This document shows, in pieces, positions 34,601 to 42,653 of a DNA stretch of 64,000 nucleotides. The translations under genes and the position numbers were made by a program. The notes beneath the pieces were generated by a model. It was not told the origin of the DNA. It worked only from the letters and a program-made list of their open reading frames with translations, and made no database searches. The DNA is taken from assembly GCA_036488875.1 (NCBI GenBank), contig DASXGW010000011.1, positions 1 to 64,000 on the forward strand, written 5' to 3'. The stretch's first letter is position 1. The number at the start of each line of letters is the position of its first letter. The DNA is from Candidatus Baltobacteraceae bacterium (lineage in GTDB: Bacteria; Vulcanimicrobiota; Vulcanimicrobiia; Vulcanimicrobiales; Vulcanimicrobiaceae).

Positions 34601-34787
34601 CGGCTTTTGCAACGGGCGCTTCGGCACGCTCCATCCCGGGCGCCAAGCCGATCAAAGTGAGGAAGTGCTGTACCGCCGGCTGCTCGCGACGCTAAACGAA
34701 GAGCTCGACGAAACCGCGCTGGCGCGGGCGACGGCCGCCGGCGCGACGATGAAAGAAGACGAAGCGATCGCTCTGACTTCAGCGTAG
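31683..34787 (+). CDS. GAF-GGDEF diguanylate cyclase fused to STAND NTPase and TPR-like repeats
   Basis: A 1034-residue signalling protein. Residues 20-115 are GAF-like. Residues 120-290 are a GGDEF domain: FSDGLTGVANRRRFDEAL, MMDLDFFKGFNDNYGHQAGD and active-site RYGGEEF (GGEEF at 208-212), with an RxxD inhibitory site (RPAD, 199-202). Residues 308-620 form a STAND NTPase of the NB-ARC type (LPLQLTRTIGRKTEI, Walker A GTGGTGKT 343-350, Walker B MLLVLDN 413-419). The rest is TPR-like helices. It should make cyclic di-GMP, perhaps gated by the NTPase. In known bacterial relatives this position holds an adenylate cyclase or DNA-binding domain. GTG start, poor Shine-Dalgarno. Confidence 0.88.
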   Translation: MRRTLASVPGAASSSPLERAHLVRAFAEVLSTDAPVSDLWDQCCTILAELVDTESVSIVTRESGAQAPPGVLVVPICFGRTLLGAIWLTGAKCGAEQMTLLESCALYAGSRLYHERTTATSERFAQLAFSDGLTGVANRRRFDEALGSEWSRAARDSAPLALIMMDLDFFKGFNDNYGHQAGDLCLQRVAHALHDCVARPADLVARYGGEEFVALLPGTDLAGATQIAEQMRAAVESLSIVHAGSSLQHLSMSLGVACDTPASGQDAGSLLNAADDALYRAKLGGRNRVYARDYQSAAEPARPRRIAALNNLPLQLTRTIGRKTEIAQVAGLLGKHRLVSIVGTGGTGKTRTVIEVASEGTNRFADGAWFVDLSPVTDPSLIASRIAAAFAGEVSLDESATDALAIILESKDMLLVLDNCEHLIGDVANLSIALLRHCQKLTILATSREPLGIAGEAVYRLPLLSMPAAGTEVTAAAAIEYDAVALFTERAMEVKRDFVLDDSNVALVVEVCRAVDGIALAIELAASRVGVIGLAQVAQRLREFRLLTGGDRTAVPRQRTMHAMIGWSYDLLTEAEQTLLRRLAVFAGSFTFDAVTEICSGTHVEAEDVFDLLTGLIRKSLSTGDPDHDDRYRLLDSIHAFASEKLHEAGEVEWLERRHADYYEAMTRQADAMYRRTPSREWLDALEPDVDNFRVALDWSLDRRGDVVLGAALAAATSNFFNDYMPSEATRWMVRALELLPKGRAPRVEGRLNLLMTTSGRDLPAARMRAAGERAIEIFRANLDRQQLAEALRGTAQIIGWYFRDDRALADELACESIEIARDLGDPIQLALSLRTRGLTIDISDFPAKRAVLEESLALMRAHGNDRQIASMLTWISDLECSAGEDRRALEYGREAEAFARRSGSNEIYATAVVNLANYACALSEWELARQAIRDAIAVSRKTRFHPTLTFALQAYAFVATEFGDPERGAMLLGFCNGRFGTLHPGRQADQSEEVLYRRLLATLNEELDETALARATAAGATMKEDEAIALTSA

Positions 34788-35315
34788 CGCGGCGAAGACG
34801 CGCTCTCGCAAATCGCCTTCTTTCCACTGCGCCACGAACGCCTCGAGAATCCGGGCGGTAAAGCCCCAGATACGATAGCCCTGGTAATCCAGCACGAGAC
34901 TCTGCACGCGCAGGCCGCGATGCTCGACGTGGCCTTCGCGCAGACCCTCGCCGACGATCGTCTCGAGCGGAACCGTAAAGACGCCCGCCGTCTCGCTGGA
35001 ATCGATCCTCAGCTCGCCGGGTTCGATCACCGCCACGAACGGTGTGACGTCGAAGTTATTGACCGTGCGCTGGCTGAACATCGGCAACCGTTGGACGATC
35101 GTCACGCGCGCCGGTTCGATGCCGACTTCCTCGTGCAGCTCGCGCAGCGCGGTCGCCTGAAGATCCGCATCTTCGGGATGAACGCTGCCGCCCGGCAAAC
35201 CGATCTGTCCCGGATGATCGCGCAGGTGCGCCGCCCGCTCGACGAAGACCACGCCGTGCGGCGCGTTGCGAAAGATGCCGATGACTACCGCGGCTTGGCG
35301 GCGAAGCGACTGCAC
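34779..35315 (-). CDS. Nudix hydrolase, CoA pyrophosphatase-like
   Basis: A 178-residue enzyme predicted to hydrolyse CoA and derivatives to 4'-phosphopantetheine and 3',5'-ADP. The Nudix box is GGSVHPEDADLQATALRELH plus EEVGI, matching GX5EX7REUXEEXGU; it is preceded by LRDHPGQIGLPGG, the CoA-specific motif of the NudL/YeaB group. I chose the GTG at 35315, which leaves only one base between it and the GTG of the divergent gene; longer starts up to 35426 would run through that neighbour. The C-terminus overlaps the end of the GGDEF-STAND gene by nine bases. Confidence 0.9.
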   Translation of the reverse strand: MQSLRRQAAVVIGIFRNAPHGVVFVERAAHLRDHPGQIGLPGGSVHPEDADLQATALRELHEEVGIEPARVTIVQRLPMFSQRTVNNFDVTPFVAVIEPGELRIDSSETAGVFTVPLETIVGEGLREGHVEHRGLRVQSLVLDYQGYRIWGFTARILEAFVAQWKEGDLRERVFAALR

Positions 35316-35316
35316 C

Positions 35317-35676
35317 GTGAGTGAACTAGCGCAAAAGACGTGCGTTCCCTGTCGCGGCGGCGTACCGCCGCTGGAGCCGGCCCAAAGCGCGCCGCTGCTC
35401 GCGCAGCTCGATTCGAGCTGGCGCATCGTCTCTCGCGAGGATCCTAAGCGCGGATCGATCTCGCTGCTCGAGAGAACGTACCGCTTCGACGATTTCGCAG
35501 GCGCCTTGCGCGCCGCGGTGCGCGTTGGGGAGATCGCCGAGGAGCAGCAGCATCATCCCAACCTTGCCGTCGCGTGGGGAACGTTGGGCATCGAAATCTG
35601 GACGCACAAGATCGGCGGTTTGACCGAGAGCGACTTCATCTTCGCCGCCAAGTGCGACGCAGCGCTGCCGGCTTAG
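35317..35676 (+). CDS. Pterin-4a-carbinolamine dehydratase
   Basis: A 119-residue protein of the PCD/DCoH family: dehydrates 4a-hydroxytetrahydropterin. The catalytic motif is QQHHPNLAVAWGTLGIEIWT followed by HKIGGLTESDFIFAAKCDA, with the conserved His-His-Pro. The N-terminus (CVPCRGGVPPLEPAQ) is the CxxC-type start seen in bacterial members. The start GTG at 35317 is two bases from the Nudix start on the other strand. The protein may recycle a pterin cofactor, though no aromatic amino-acid hydroxylase is near. It ends overlapping the next gene's end by four bases. Confidence 0.92.
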   Translation: MSELAQKTCVPCRGGVPPLEPAQSAPLLAQLDSSWRIVSREDPKRGSISLLERTYRFDDFAGALRAAVRVGEIAEEQQHHPNLAVAWGTLGIEIWTHKIGGLTESDFIFAAKCDAALPA

Positions 35677-37802
35677 GAAACGAACGCCAGCGCCGATACT
35701 TCCGCGTCGTCGAGTCGCCGGCCGGTCGCGCGTTCGCGCTCCATCTCTTCTTCGCTTAGGCGTTGCGCGAGCAACGCCAGCAAACGCTCGTACACGATTT
35801 TTTCCGTCAGCTCGCGCTTCATGTTATAGCGGTCGTAGAAGGCGTCGACGTAGCCGAGAAGGCGCGCCGCCGTCGCGATCTCGCCGCGCGCCGCCAGCAC
35901 AAGCGCGGCGCTTTGCACCGGGAGCGCGACGTAGTTCTGGGTGTCGTGCGCTCGGCCGATGGTCGCGGCTTCCCGCGCGACGGAAATCGCCTCGTCACCT
36001 TCGCCGTTAACACTCAAGTACGCGGCCAAGTTGGTCAAGGCGTGGCCGAGCTGCAGCGGCGAGCGCCGCCGGCGCAGCACACCGATGACTTCGCGCGCGC
36101 GCTCGACCGCGGACGGAACGTTTCCGCTGCGAAACTCACGCTCGGCGACGTTGATCTCGACGTGTGCGGTCAAGCGCGGCCAGCCGACCGACTGCGCGAG
36201 CTCGAGCGCTTCGAGCAAGAGTTTCCGCCCCTCGGCCGAGTCCTTTTGCGCCAGCGCGGACGCGTAGTCGCGCAGCGCGCGGGCGATCGCAAACGGCTTC
36301 TCGTACTTGCGAATAACATCGAGCGCGTCGTGGAGGTCCCACAAGCTTTTTTCCGGCTCGATCGCGAGCAAATATCGCGCGCGGCCCGAAAGGCGCCGGG
36401 CTTCGGCGAGGGCGCGTTCGTCCTTGCTCGCTTCGGCGAGCTTTCGCGCCCGCTCGGCGGTTTCGAAACTGCGATGATAGATCCGCGCGGACAGCGCGAG
36501 CCGGGCTACCGCAAGCAGGAGCCGCAGCGATTCGAGTTTGTCAGGAAAGGCGAGCCCCGCCAGAATGACCTCGGAACGGCGTAGTCCTTCGCCTGCGAGA
36601 TTGTTGAACTCCCAAAAATCGGCCAAATCCGCGGCGACCGACGCGGCCGAGCGAAGGTCGTCGTTGCGCAGCCAATCGAGCGCGGCGCGGAAGTTGTCGA
36701 GATCGAATCCGTGTCGTGCCAGCCACGCTTCTTCCGATCCTTCACCAAAAGTGTCGGCGGCTTCCGCCGCACGCCGTGCAAAAAATGCAGCGTGGGCGGC
36801 GCGAGCCCGTTTTTGATCGGCGGCGTCCAAATGTTCGATCGCGTATTGGCGAATCGACTCGAGCATGCGGTACCGCTCGTTCTCGGAGACGAGCATCGAC
36901 TTTACCACGAGCGCGTCGACGACGGCGTCGAGCGCCTCGCCGTTCTCATCGTCCCCGGCAACGACCGCGCGCGCGGCTTCCTTATCGAAACTGCCGCTAA
37001 AAACGCCCAATCGCGTAAAGACGCGGCGTTCGTTCTCGGTGAGCAGCTCGTAGCTCCAGTCGATGAGCGCCTGCATCGTCTGATGACGCGGCAACATCAA
37101 GGTGCGGCTGCCGGCTACGAGTAAGCGGAATCGTCCGTCGAGGCGGGCGCGCAGTTGACCTAGCGGCATGACCCGGATGTTTGCCGCTGCGAGCACGATC
37201 GCCAGCGCGATGCCGTCACAACGCTTGCAGATGTCGCGCAGCACGGGAAGGTTGCGCCCCGCCGGCGAGAAGCTCGGATCCGCTTGCAGCGCGTACTCCG
37301 AGAATAACTCCATCGCGGCCTCTTCGTCGAGCGTACCCAAGCGATAGACGAACTCGCCCTCGACGCCCAGCGGCTCGCGGCTGGTGGCCAGCACGCGCAC
37401 GTGCGGACATGCGGCCACGATCGACCGAACGAACGCCGAAGTCGGCGCCAGCAAATGTTCGCAGTTATCGAGCACGAGAAGCACGCGCTGATTACGCAGC
37501 GCCACGACGAGGGCTTCGACTGGGTCCTGCTTCGGCGTCAGCTCTAAGCCAATCGCCGCGGCGACGGCGTGCGGCACGATCTGCGGATCGCTCACCGGAG
37601 CCAGGTCGACGAACCAGCCGTCGCCGCCGCTTCCGTTGCTGAGAGCGACGTGCGCGACTTCGACGGCCAAACGCGTTTTACCGATGCCCCCTGCGCCCGA
37701 AATCGTGACGAGATGCGAACCGTGCAGCGCCTCGACGGTGCTTGCGATCTCGCGCTCGCGGCCGACGATCGGCATCGCGTGGCGCGGCAGGTTCTGGGCC
37801 AT
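35673..37802 (-). CDS. STAND (NB-ARC-type) NTPase with TPR-like repeats, no effector domain
   Basis: A 709-residue relative of the STAND part of the GGDEF gene at 31683. It starts NLPRHAMPIVGREREIASTV, Walker A GAGGIGKT (36-43), Walker B VLLVLDNCEHLL (107-118), then SREPLGVEGEFVYRL, IDWSYELLTENERRVFTRL (winged-helix-like part of NB-ARC) and helical TPR-like repeats from about 400 to 690 (AALDWLRNDD, AERARKLAEASKDERALAEA). The usual N-terminal effector (cyclase, winged helix or kinase) is absent: the module begins directly. It may act through a partner or be a remnant. Good length and codon usage suggest a functional gene. Confidence 0.85.
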   Translation of the reverse strand: MAQNLPRHAMPIVGREREIASTVEALHGSHLVTISGAGGIGKTRLAVEVAHVALSNGSGGDGWFVDLAPVSDPQIVPHAVAAAIGLELTPKQDPVEALVVALRNQRVLLVLDNCEHLLAPTSAFVRSIVAACPHVRVLATSREPLGVEGEFVYRLGTLDEEAAMELFSEYALQADPSFSPAGRNLPVLRDICKRCDGIALAIVLAAANIRVMPLGQLRARLDGRFRLLVAGSRTLMLPRHQTMQALIDWSYELLTENERRVFTRLGVFSGSFDKEAARAVVAGDDENGEALDAVVDALVVKSMLVSENERYRMLESIRQYAIEHLDAADQKRARAAHAAFFARRAAEAADTFGEGSEEAWLARHGFDLDNFRAALDWLRNDDLRSAASVAADLADFWEFNNLAGEGLRRSEVILAGLAFPDKLESLRLLLAVARLALSARIYHRSFETAERARKLAEASKDERALAEARRLSGRARYLLAIEPEKSLWDLHDALDVIRKYEKPFAIARALRDYASALAQKDSAEGRKLLLEALELAQSVGWPRLTAHVEINVAEREFRSGNVPSAVERAREVIGVLRRRRSPLQLGHALTNLAAYLSVNGEGDEAISVAREAATIGRAHDTQNYVALPVQSAALVLAARGEIATAARLLGYVDAFYDRYNMKRELTEKIVYERLLALLAQRLSEEEMERERATGRRLDDAEVSALAFVS

Positions 37803-37898
37803 TCGTCCCGATTTCTGGCTCCCTATCGGCGCGCCTGCGTAGGGTGCGGTTTCGATACGGCCCCGAGCTCACCGCGTATTACCCCGATCCAATGATCG

Positions 37899-38693
37899 AT
37901 GCGCGGCTTCGTCGTATGTGACAGCGTGCTGCCGTTCGACGTAGCCGGAAACGGCCCGGACCTCCTCCTCATTCCCGGCGTCGCGTCGACGCGTCCGCTG
38001 TGGAATCTCGTGCGGCCGCAACTCGCCGAAAGCTTTCGCACGATCGCCTTCGATTGCCGCGATAGCAGCGCCGAGACGGCGTCGCCAAGCGCGTACGGCA
38101 TGCTCGAGCTCGTGCAGGATACGATCGCGGTCATGGACGCGGCCGGATCGACGCGTGCCCACGTGCTCGGTCATTCGCTCGGCGGCGCGGTCACGCAAGA
38201 GCTCGCCATCGCCCATCCCGATCGCGTCGCGTCGTTGACCCTCGTCTCCACTTGGGCGCGGGGCGACACGTACGCCGCCAACGTTATGTCGTTGATGCGC
38301 GATCTCGCCGTGCACGTCGACGACGACCGTTCGCTGCTCGCGGCGCTGATCTACGCCGGTTGGGGCGAGGCGACCTTACGCGACGCCGATCTGTTTACGA
38401 TGACCGATGCGGCACTGGCGCTCGGCCCGCTCGCACCGCGCGACGCAATCGCGCGGCAGTGGGATCTCGCCGCCACCGTCGACACGCTCGAGCGGCTGGA
38501 GCGCATCTCCGCGCCGGTACACGTCGTCTGGGGCGCGCAAGACCGGCTGTTACCGCCATGGCTGTCGCGGCAACTTGCGTCCGCGATCCCGCACGCGCGC
38601 ACCACGGCGATCGAAGGCTGCGGACATCTTCCGATGGTCGCGGCCCCCGGCGCTTTTGCGGCAGCGGTTATCGGCTTTATCGCCGGAGTCTAG
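37899..38693 (+). CDS. Alpha/beta-hydrolase
   Basis: A 264-residue single-domain hydrolase. The strand and oxyanion region DLLLIPGVAS is followed by the nucleophile elbow GHSLGG (Ser93), the acid in VWGAQDRLLP (Asp215) and His243 in GCGHLPM. This triad is complete. The RTIAFDCRDSSAETA segment is the usual RGxG-like lid start. The family includes esterases, haloalkane dehalogenases and 3-oxoadipate enol-lactonases; the substrate is not evident. No signal peptide, so cytoplasmic. It abuts the 38694 gene tail to tail without a gap. Confidence 0.88.
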   Translation: MRGFVVCDSVLPFDVAGNGPDLLLIPGVASTRPLWNLVRPQLAESFRTIAFDCRDSSAETASPSAYGMLELVQDTIAVMDAAGSTRAHVLGHSLGGAVTQELAIAHPDRVASLTLVSTWARGDTYAANVMSLMRDLAVHVDDDRSLLAALIYAGWGEATLRDADLFTMTDAALALGPLAPRDAIARQWDLAATVDTLERLERISAPVHVVWGAQDRLLPPWLSRQLASAIPHARTTAIEGCGHLPMVAAPGAFAAAVIGFIAGV

Positions 38694-39629
38694 TTACGGT
38701 TTCGTGGCACACGCGTGATACTTGTTTGAGTACATCGGCTGCGAGTTGTAGATGCGCCCCGCAATCTTGACGGGCGAGACGAAGAACTCGCATTCGTCCC
38801 CAATCTCGCCGCCGACGAAGTTGTACCACGCGAGTTTAGGCCCGGGATCGGTAATCGATTCGTACGTTTCGTGCGCGAGCGTCGAGATCGTCGAGTTCGT
38901 CACCTCGGACGCGCCCCGCGACTTCTTCGTCAAGCAGCCCCGAACGTCTTGATACGGCTCGATCGAATAAATTACCAATCCTAAGTCGGAGTACTTGACG
39001 GTACCGTGGTACGCGCAGAAAGCGAAGGCCGGTCCATAGTCCGGCGAATAGCATTGCTTCGAAAAGTCAAAGCACGTATCGGTGCCTTTGGGCAGAAAGA
39101 CGTGATAGATATTTGCGTAACCGGTCGCCTTTAACTTCGCGGCGACCTCGTGGACGATCGCGAAGAGATCGTTTTCGTAGAGCGCCGTTCCTTTGTAAAC
39201 GGTGAACGAGACGCTGGTCGAGTCGCCAAATGAATACGCGCCGGCACCGCTTCCCGTATATTGCGCGAGCATGCCGGCAAACGAGCTTCCCTTAAGACCG
39301 GTTTGAAAGGGTTCCGGCGCGCCCCAGCAGCTCTGGTTCTTAGCGGGACAGTTGACGTAGATATTGTGCGCGGCTGCCGACTTCATCACGGGACCGCCGT
39401 AATTCGTGAGGTCGTCGGGATACGTCAGGCCGCCGCCGGCCGGTTGCCTCGCGTGCGATGCCGTTCGCAACGGCATAATGCGATAGGTATAGCCGGCAAC
39501 CGTATAACCGTTCGAGGCGCCGTCTCGAAAGGCGGCATTCGGCGGCGGAGTAACCGGACCACCGGTTTGCGAGCACGCTGCTAGCGCAACGAATGCGGCG
39601 ATGGACCCGATACGGTAGAAATGCGTCAT
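38694..39629 (-). CDS. EXORDIUM-like secreted lipoprotein, putative metal-dependent protein (copy 1)
   Basis: A 311-residue lipoprotein with lipobox ALAAC (Cys19). The core has NYGGPVMKSAAAHNIYVNC, YHVFLPKGTD, FCAYHGTV, and the key motif HETYESITDP followed by WYNFVGGEIGDECEF. The HExxE...TDP...GDxC pattern is that of the EXORDIUM/PHI-1 (phosphate-induced) family known from plants and found in some bacteria; the His and Glu could bind a metal, but activity is unproven. The start at 39629 has AGGAGG nine bases upstream. It is third in an operon with a sensor and another lipoprotein. A paralog is at 43929. Confidence 0.75.
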   Translation of the reverse strand: MTHFYRIGSIAAFVALAACSQTGGPVTPPPNAAFRDGASNGYTVAGYTYRIMPLRTASHARQPAGGGLTYPDDLTNYGGPVMKSAAAHNIYVNCPAKNQSCWGAPEPFQTGLKGSSFAGMLAQYTGSGAGAYSFGDSTSVSFTVYKGTALYENDLFAIVHEVAAKLKATGYANIYHVFLPKGTDTCFDFSKQCYSPDYGPAFAFCAYHGTVKYSDLGLVIYSIEPYQDVRGCLTKKSRGASEVTNSTISTLAHETYESITDPGPKLAWYNFVGGEIGDECEFFVSPVKIAGRIYNSQPMYSNKYHACATKP

Positions 39630-39649
39630 CGAAAAATACCTCCTAAGAA

Positions 39650-40789
39650 CTAGCGTCCGGCGACGGAGACACACGACGGAGGTCCCGGAGGACTCGTCGC
39701 GTTGCTTTCGGTGAACGCGATCGACGGATACTGCTCCTTATTCACGGTCGAGGGCGGTGCGACGAACGAGAGATTGTTCTCCTCACCAGTCGTGCCGGAG
39801 TTGCCGGCGCACGCGGCGGCCGTCGAGTAGCCGGTCACGGCCTCGAGACGCACGGTAATCGTCGCTCCGGCGTTAAACACTGCCTGATTCCCGTCGCTAT
39901 TTCCGACTACGTTGAACTCGGCACCGGTCCAATGTTGACTCAAGTCGGTCACGCCGTCGTCCTGCGCGTTTTTCATTCCGTATACGTATCCGCCGACGGA
40001 GAAGAACACGCTGTCGCCGTTGGAACCGGCGCTGCCGGCTAAGCGGACGTCCGCGAGCTGCGCGATCGGGACCGTCGGCACCAAGACCGAGTTGGGAGCG
40101 TTTTTGTAGCAGTCGCCGCCGCTTGCCATCCAGTTCTGTTTCGGTGGACACTTGATCTTTTTGGTGGAGGTCGACAATAGCCAGTCCTGGATGATGAGCT
40201 CTCCGCCGCCGCTGTAGTATTTTGGCTGATTCGTGTAGACGAACTGCTCCCAGCCCAAGCAGTGCCGGATCTTCCCGCACGACGAAGTCGAGAAGTTGTT
40301 CGAATTGAGCTGCAGCGAGTAGACGTTATTCCCGAGTCCGTGCGTTCCACAGCTCGTCCCGCTCGCATATTTAGGAGCGCAGCTCGTGACGGTCTTGACG
40401 CCGCTAACGTCTTCAAACGAACCGATCGCGCCCAACATCGTCACCGGCAACACATCGATGCCGTAGTCGTTGCCGTTACCAATAATCGATGGATTGATCC
40501 GGCCTCTTCGCGGCGGAAAGACGACCTTCGGCGCCGCCCCGCAAGCGACGCGCGACCAAGCCGTCGCCGGATATTCGGCCCTAAAGCAGCCCGCGTGAGG
40601 AAGCCCCTCGCGCATCATGCCCTCGCCCCACGCTCGGACGATCGCTTTAGCCGCGGACGTCTTCCCGAACGACGCGTTCGGCCGCGATTGCGCCGGACCA
40701 AACGACCCAGTCGAGCCGGCGCAACCCGCCAACAGCGATCCGGCAAGCGCAAGCGAACTGACGGCGACGAGCTTGGGACAGTGTCGCAT
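39650..40789 (-). CDS. Lipoprotein of unknown function
   Basis: A 379-residue secreted protein with lipobox LLAGC (Cys21). The mature part is rich in Gly, Ser, Asn and Cys (eight or more cysteines, likely disulfides): CAPKYASGTSCGTHGLGNNV, SLQLNSNNFSTSSCGKIRHC, FVYTNQPKYYSGGGELIIQD, SVFFSVGGYVYG. The beta-strand pattern suggests a carbohydrate- or protein-binding sandwich, but I do not recognise the family. AGGAG lies ten bases before the start at 40789, which I prefer to a longer frame to 40933 because of the lipobox. It sits 13 bases after the sensor at 40803 and 20 before the EXORDIUM-like gene, so all three form one operon. Confidence 0.65.
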   Translation of the reverse strand: MRHCPKLVAVSSLALAGSLLAGCAGSTGSFGPAQSRPNASFGKTSAAKAIVRAWGEGMMREGLPHAGCFRAEYPATAWSRVACGAAPKVVFPPRRGRINPSIIGNGNDYGIDVLPVTMLGAIGSFEDVSGVKTVTSCAPKYASGTSCGTHGLGNNVYSLQLNSNNFSTSSCGKIRHCLGWEQFVYTNQPKYYSGGGELIIQDWLLSTSTKKIKCPPKQNWMASGGDCYKNAPNSVLVPTVPIAQLADVRLAGSAGSNGDSVFFSVGGYVYGMKNAQDDGVTDLSQHWTGAEFNVVGNSDGNQAVFNAGATITVRLEAVTGYSTAAACAGNSGTTGEENNLSFVAPPSTVNKEQYPSIAFTESNATSPPGPPSCVSVAGR

Positions 40790-40802
40790 CGAGTCTAGAC
40801 TC

Positions 40803-42563
40803 CTAACTGCGTTCGAGTTCGGATCGGAGTGACGAAAATCCATCGGCGATGGCTCGACGCATGGCTTTGAGTTCGGCCAAGACGGGGTCGTCGCCGGACG
40901 GCGCGGAGTGGCCCAAAACGTCCAAAACACCACCGACGTGGTGCGCTAAGTCCTCGATCGCATCGGATTCGTCGGGCGCATACGATTCCTGCGAGCGCTT
41001 CGGCCCGAGCAAGAGCGCGCCGACCAGGCGCCCTCGCGAGACCATCGGATAGGCGAACTCGCCCTCGAACTGCGTGCCAATCCCGTGCAGATCGAGCTTG
41101 CGATGCCACGTGCGAAGCGCGACGATCGCCGGATCGTTCTCGCTCACTCCTGCGTACGTTGCATTCCCGTTACCAAGTGCAACCCTCGCGAACGAAGCGT
41201 CGGCATGGCGTTCCAACACGTCTATGGTACGGTTCACCAATAAGGCAGGGTCGGTCACGAACGCAGCCTCGCGCGCGAAACGGCGAATGGCTTCTTCGTC
41301 CTCGTGCCGCTTCCTAAAAAACACGCGATCGAGGACGTGCTCGACGCGATCGTGCACGAACTTGATGGAAAACCCGAGCAGCAGCGCTACGACAGCCCCA
41401 ACGACGAGACTGGTCGTGTGGCTCTGTTGTTGCAACCACGCTCCGATCGCCCATTCGAACAGCATGAACGCGCCGACGACGACGATCGATACGCCCGAAA
41501 AGATGGCCACGCGGTTGAGCGCGAAGCCGATGTCGAGAACGCGCCGGTTGAGTAGCGCGTACGTCATACCGACCGGCGCTAAAACCGAGCCTAAGTTGGC
41601 AAACCCGTAGGCCGCAATGAGCGCATCGCCATGCTGTTCGGTGGGCAAGATTGCCGGCACGAGGTACAGCATCATTTCGGTGATGTAAAAGATCATGAGC
41701 GGCGCTATCACCCAGGTGATGCGGCTTCGCTCCTCTCCGCGTGCCGCCGCTAGCGCCACCCACGCGCATCCAACCGCCAAAGCGTACGGAATCGCACCGT
41801 AGGTCATGTTCCACTCCGGACCGACCCCTTGCGCGACCCAGGGCAGCGATCCGTTCCATAACGTGACGAGTCGCACGATTCCGAAAATCGCGAGGACGCC
41901 CGCCGAAGCATAGGCTAGCGCCGTCAATGCGCGTCGCAACGACGACATCGGTTGCGCGGCCAGAGACGCGTACGTCGCCAACAACGGTACCCACGCCCAA
42001 TTCAAAGCCCATCCAATCGCCATCGTGACGGCGTCGGCGAGCGGTGAAGGACTCAGCCGAGTGCCGGGAAGCAACGCGCTTGAAGTGACGTAGCTGGTCA
42101 GCAGCGCGCTGAGCACGCGCGCTTGCACTGAATCGGCGCGACGCCAGGCAATAAACGCGGCAAACGCCAGCATCCAGAACGAAGAGAACGACCACAGTAT
42201 CGTGTCCCAGCGCCAAGGCGGCGGACCGCCCGCAACAAAGTCGATCGGCACTCTCGCACCGCCGCGCACTACGGCGAACGCGATCTTCTCGTGGGGATAG
42301 ACGCCGACGAGCAGGCGTAAGCGTTCGGCGGGCGCGAGGTCGCGTACGTTAATCAGATCGCCGGCGCGCACGCCGCTTGCTTGCGCGGCTCCCCCCGGAT
42401 CCACCGCGTCTACCCGAACGACTGCAGGGTCGGCGGTGCGTGAGACTTGGAAGCCCAGCGCCGACGATGACTGAATGCTGTCGGTAACCAGGGTGATCGC
42501 GTTCAGGACGGCCGCGCAACAGCAAAACGCCAAAAGTATCGCGCGCCAAGACGACACGGACAT
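40803..42563 (-). CDS. PDZ / multi-TM / GAF-like orphan sensor, paralog 3
   Basis: A 586-residue paralog of the 4400 protein. It has an N-terminal helix, PDZ core DPGGAAQASGVRAGDLINV (about 52-72), eight or so membrane helices, then RVLDIGFALNRVAIFSGVSI, the linker HVLDRVFFRKRHEDEEAIRR, and a GAF-like domain that ends in GVLDVLGHS and a helix (ELKAMRRAIADGFSSLRSEL). No kinase or other output is present. The start has GGAGG 11 bases upstream. It is the first gene of an operon followed by two secreted lipoproteins, the only one of the five with such a partner, so it may sense or regulate an exported product. Confidence 0.75.
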   Translation of the reverse strand: MSVSSWRAILLAFCCCAAVLNAITLVTDSIQSSSALGFQVSRTADPAVVRVDAVDPGGAAQASGVRAGDLINVRDLAPAERLRLLVGVYPHEKIAFAVVRGGARVPIDFVAGGPPPWRWDTILWSFSSFWMLAFAAFIAWRRADSVQARVLSALLTSYVTSSALLPGTRLSPSPLADAVTMAIGWALNWAWVPLLATYASLAAQPMSSLRRALTALAYASAGVLAIFGIVRLVTLWNGSLPWVAQGVGPEWNMTYGAIPYALAVGCAWVALAAARGEERSRITWVIAPLMIFYITEMMLYLVPAILPTEQHGDALIAAYGFANLGSVLAPVGMTYALLNRRVLDIGFALNRVAIFSGVSIVVVGAFMLFEWAIGAWLQQQSHTTSLVVGAVVALLLGFSIKFVHDRVEHVLDRVFFRKRHEDEEAIRRFAREAAFVTDPALLVNRTIDVLERHADASFARVALGNGNATYAGVSENDPAIVALRTWHRKLDLHGIGTQFEGEFAYPMVSRGRLVGALLLGPKRSQESYAPDESDAIEDLAHHVGGVLDVLGHSAPSGDDPVLAELKAMRRAIADGFSSLRSELERS

Positions 42564-42653
42564 AGTGTGCCGTTCCTCCGGCCCCCGAAGATGCCCTTGT
42601 CATTCCGAGCGCTCGTCGCAGAGGGAGGCTGACTTCACACGTCAGGAGGCCTC

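Noticed and set aside
8523-37802. STAND NTPases as an anti-phage (Avs-like) defence system
   Set aside because: The three STAND proteins carry regulatory partners (winged helix, GGDEF) or none, and no nuclease, protease or other defence effector, nor defence genes, are near.
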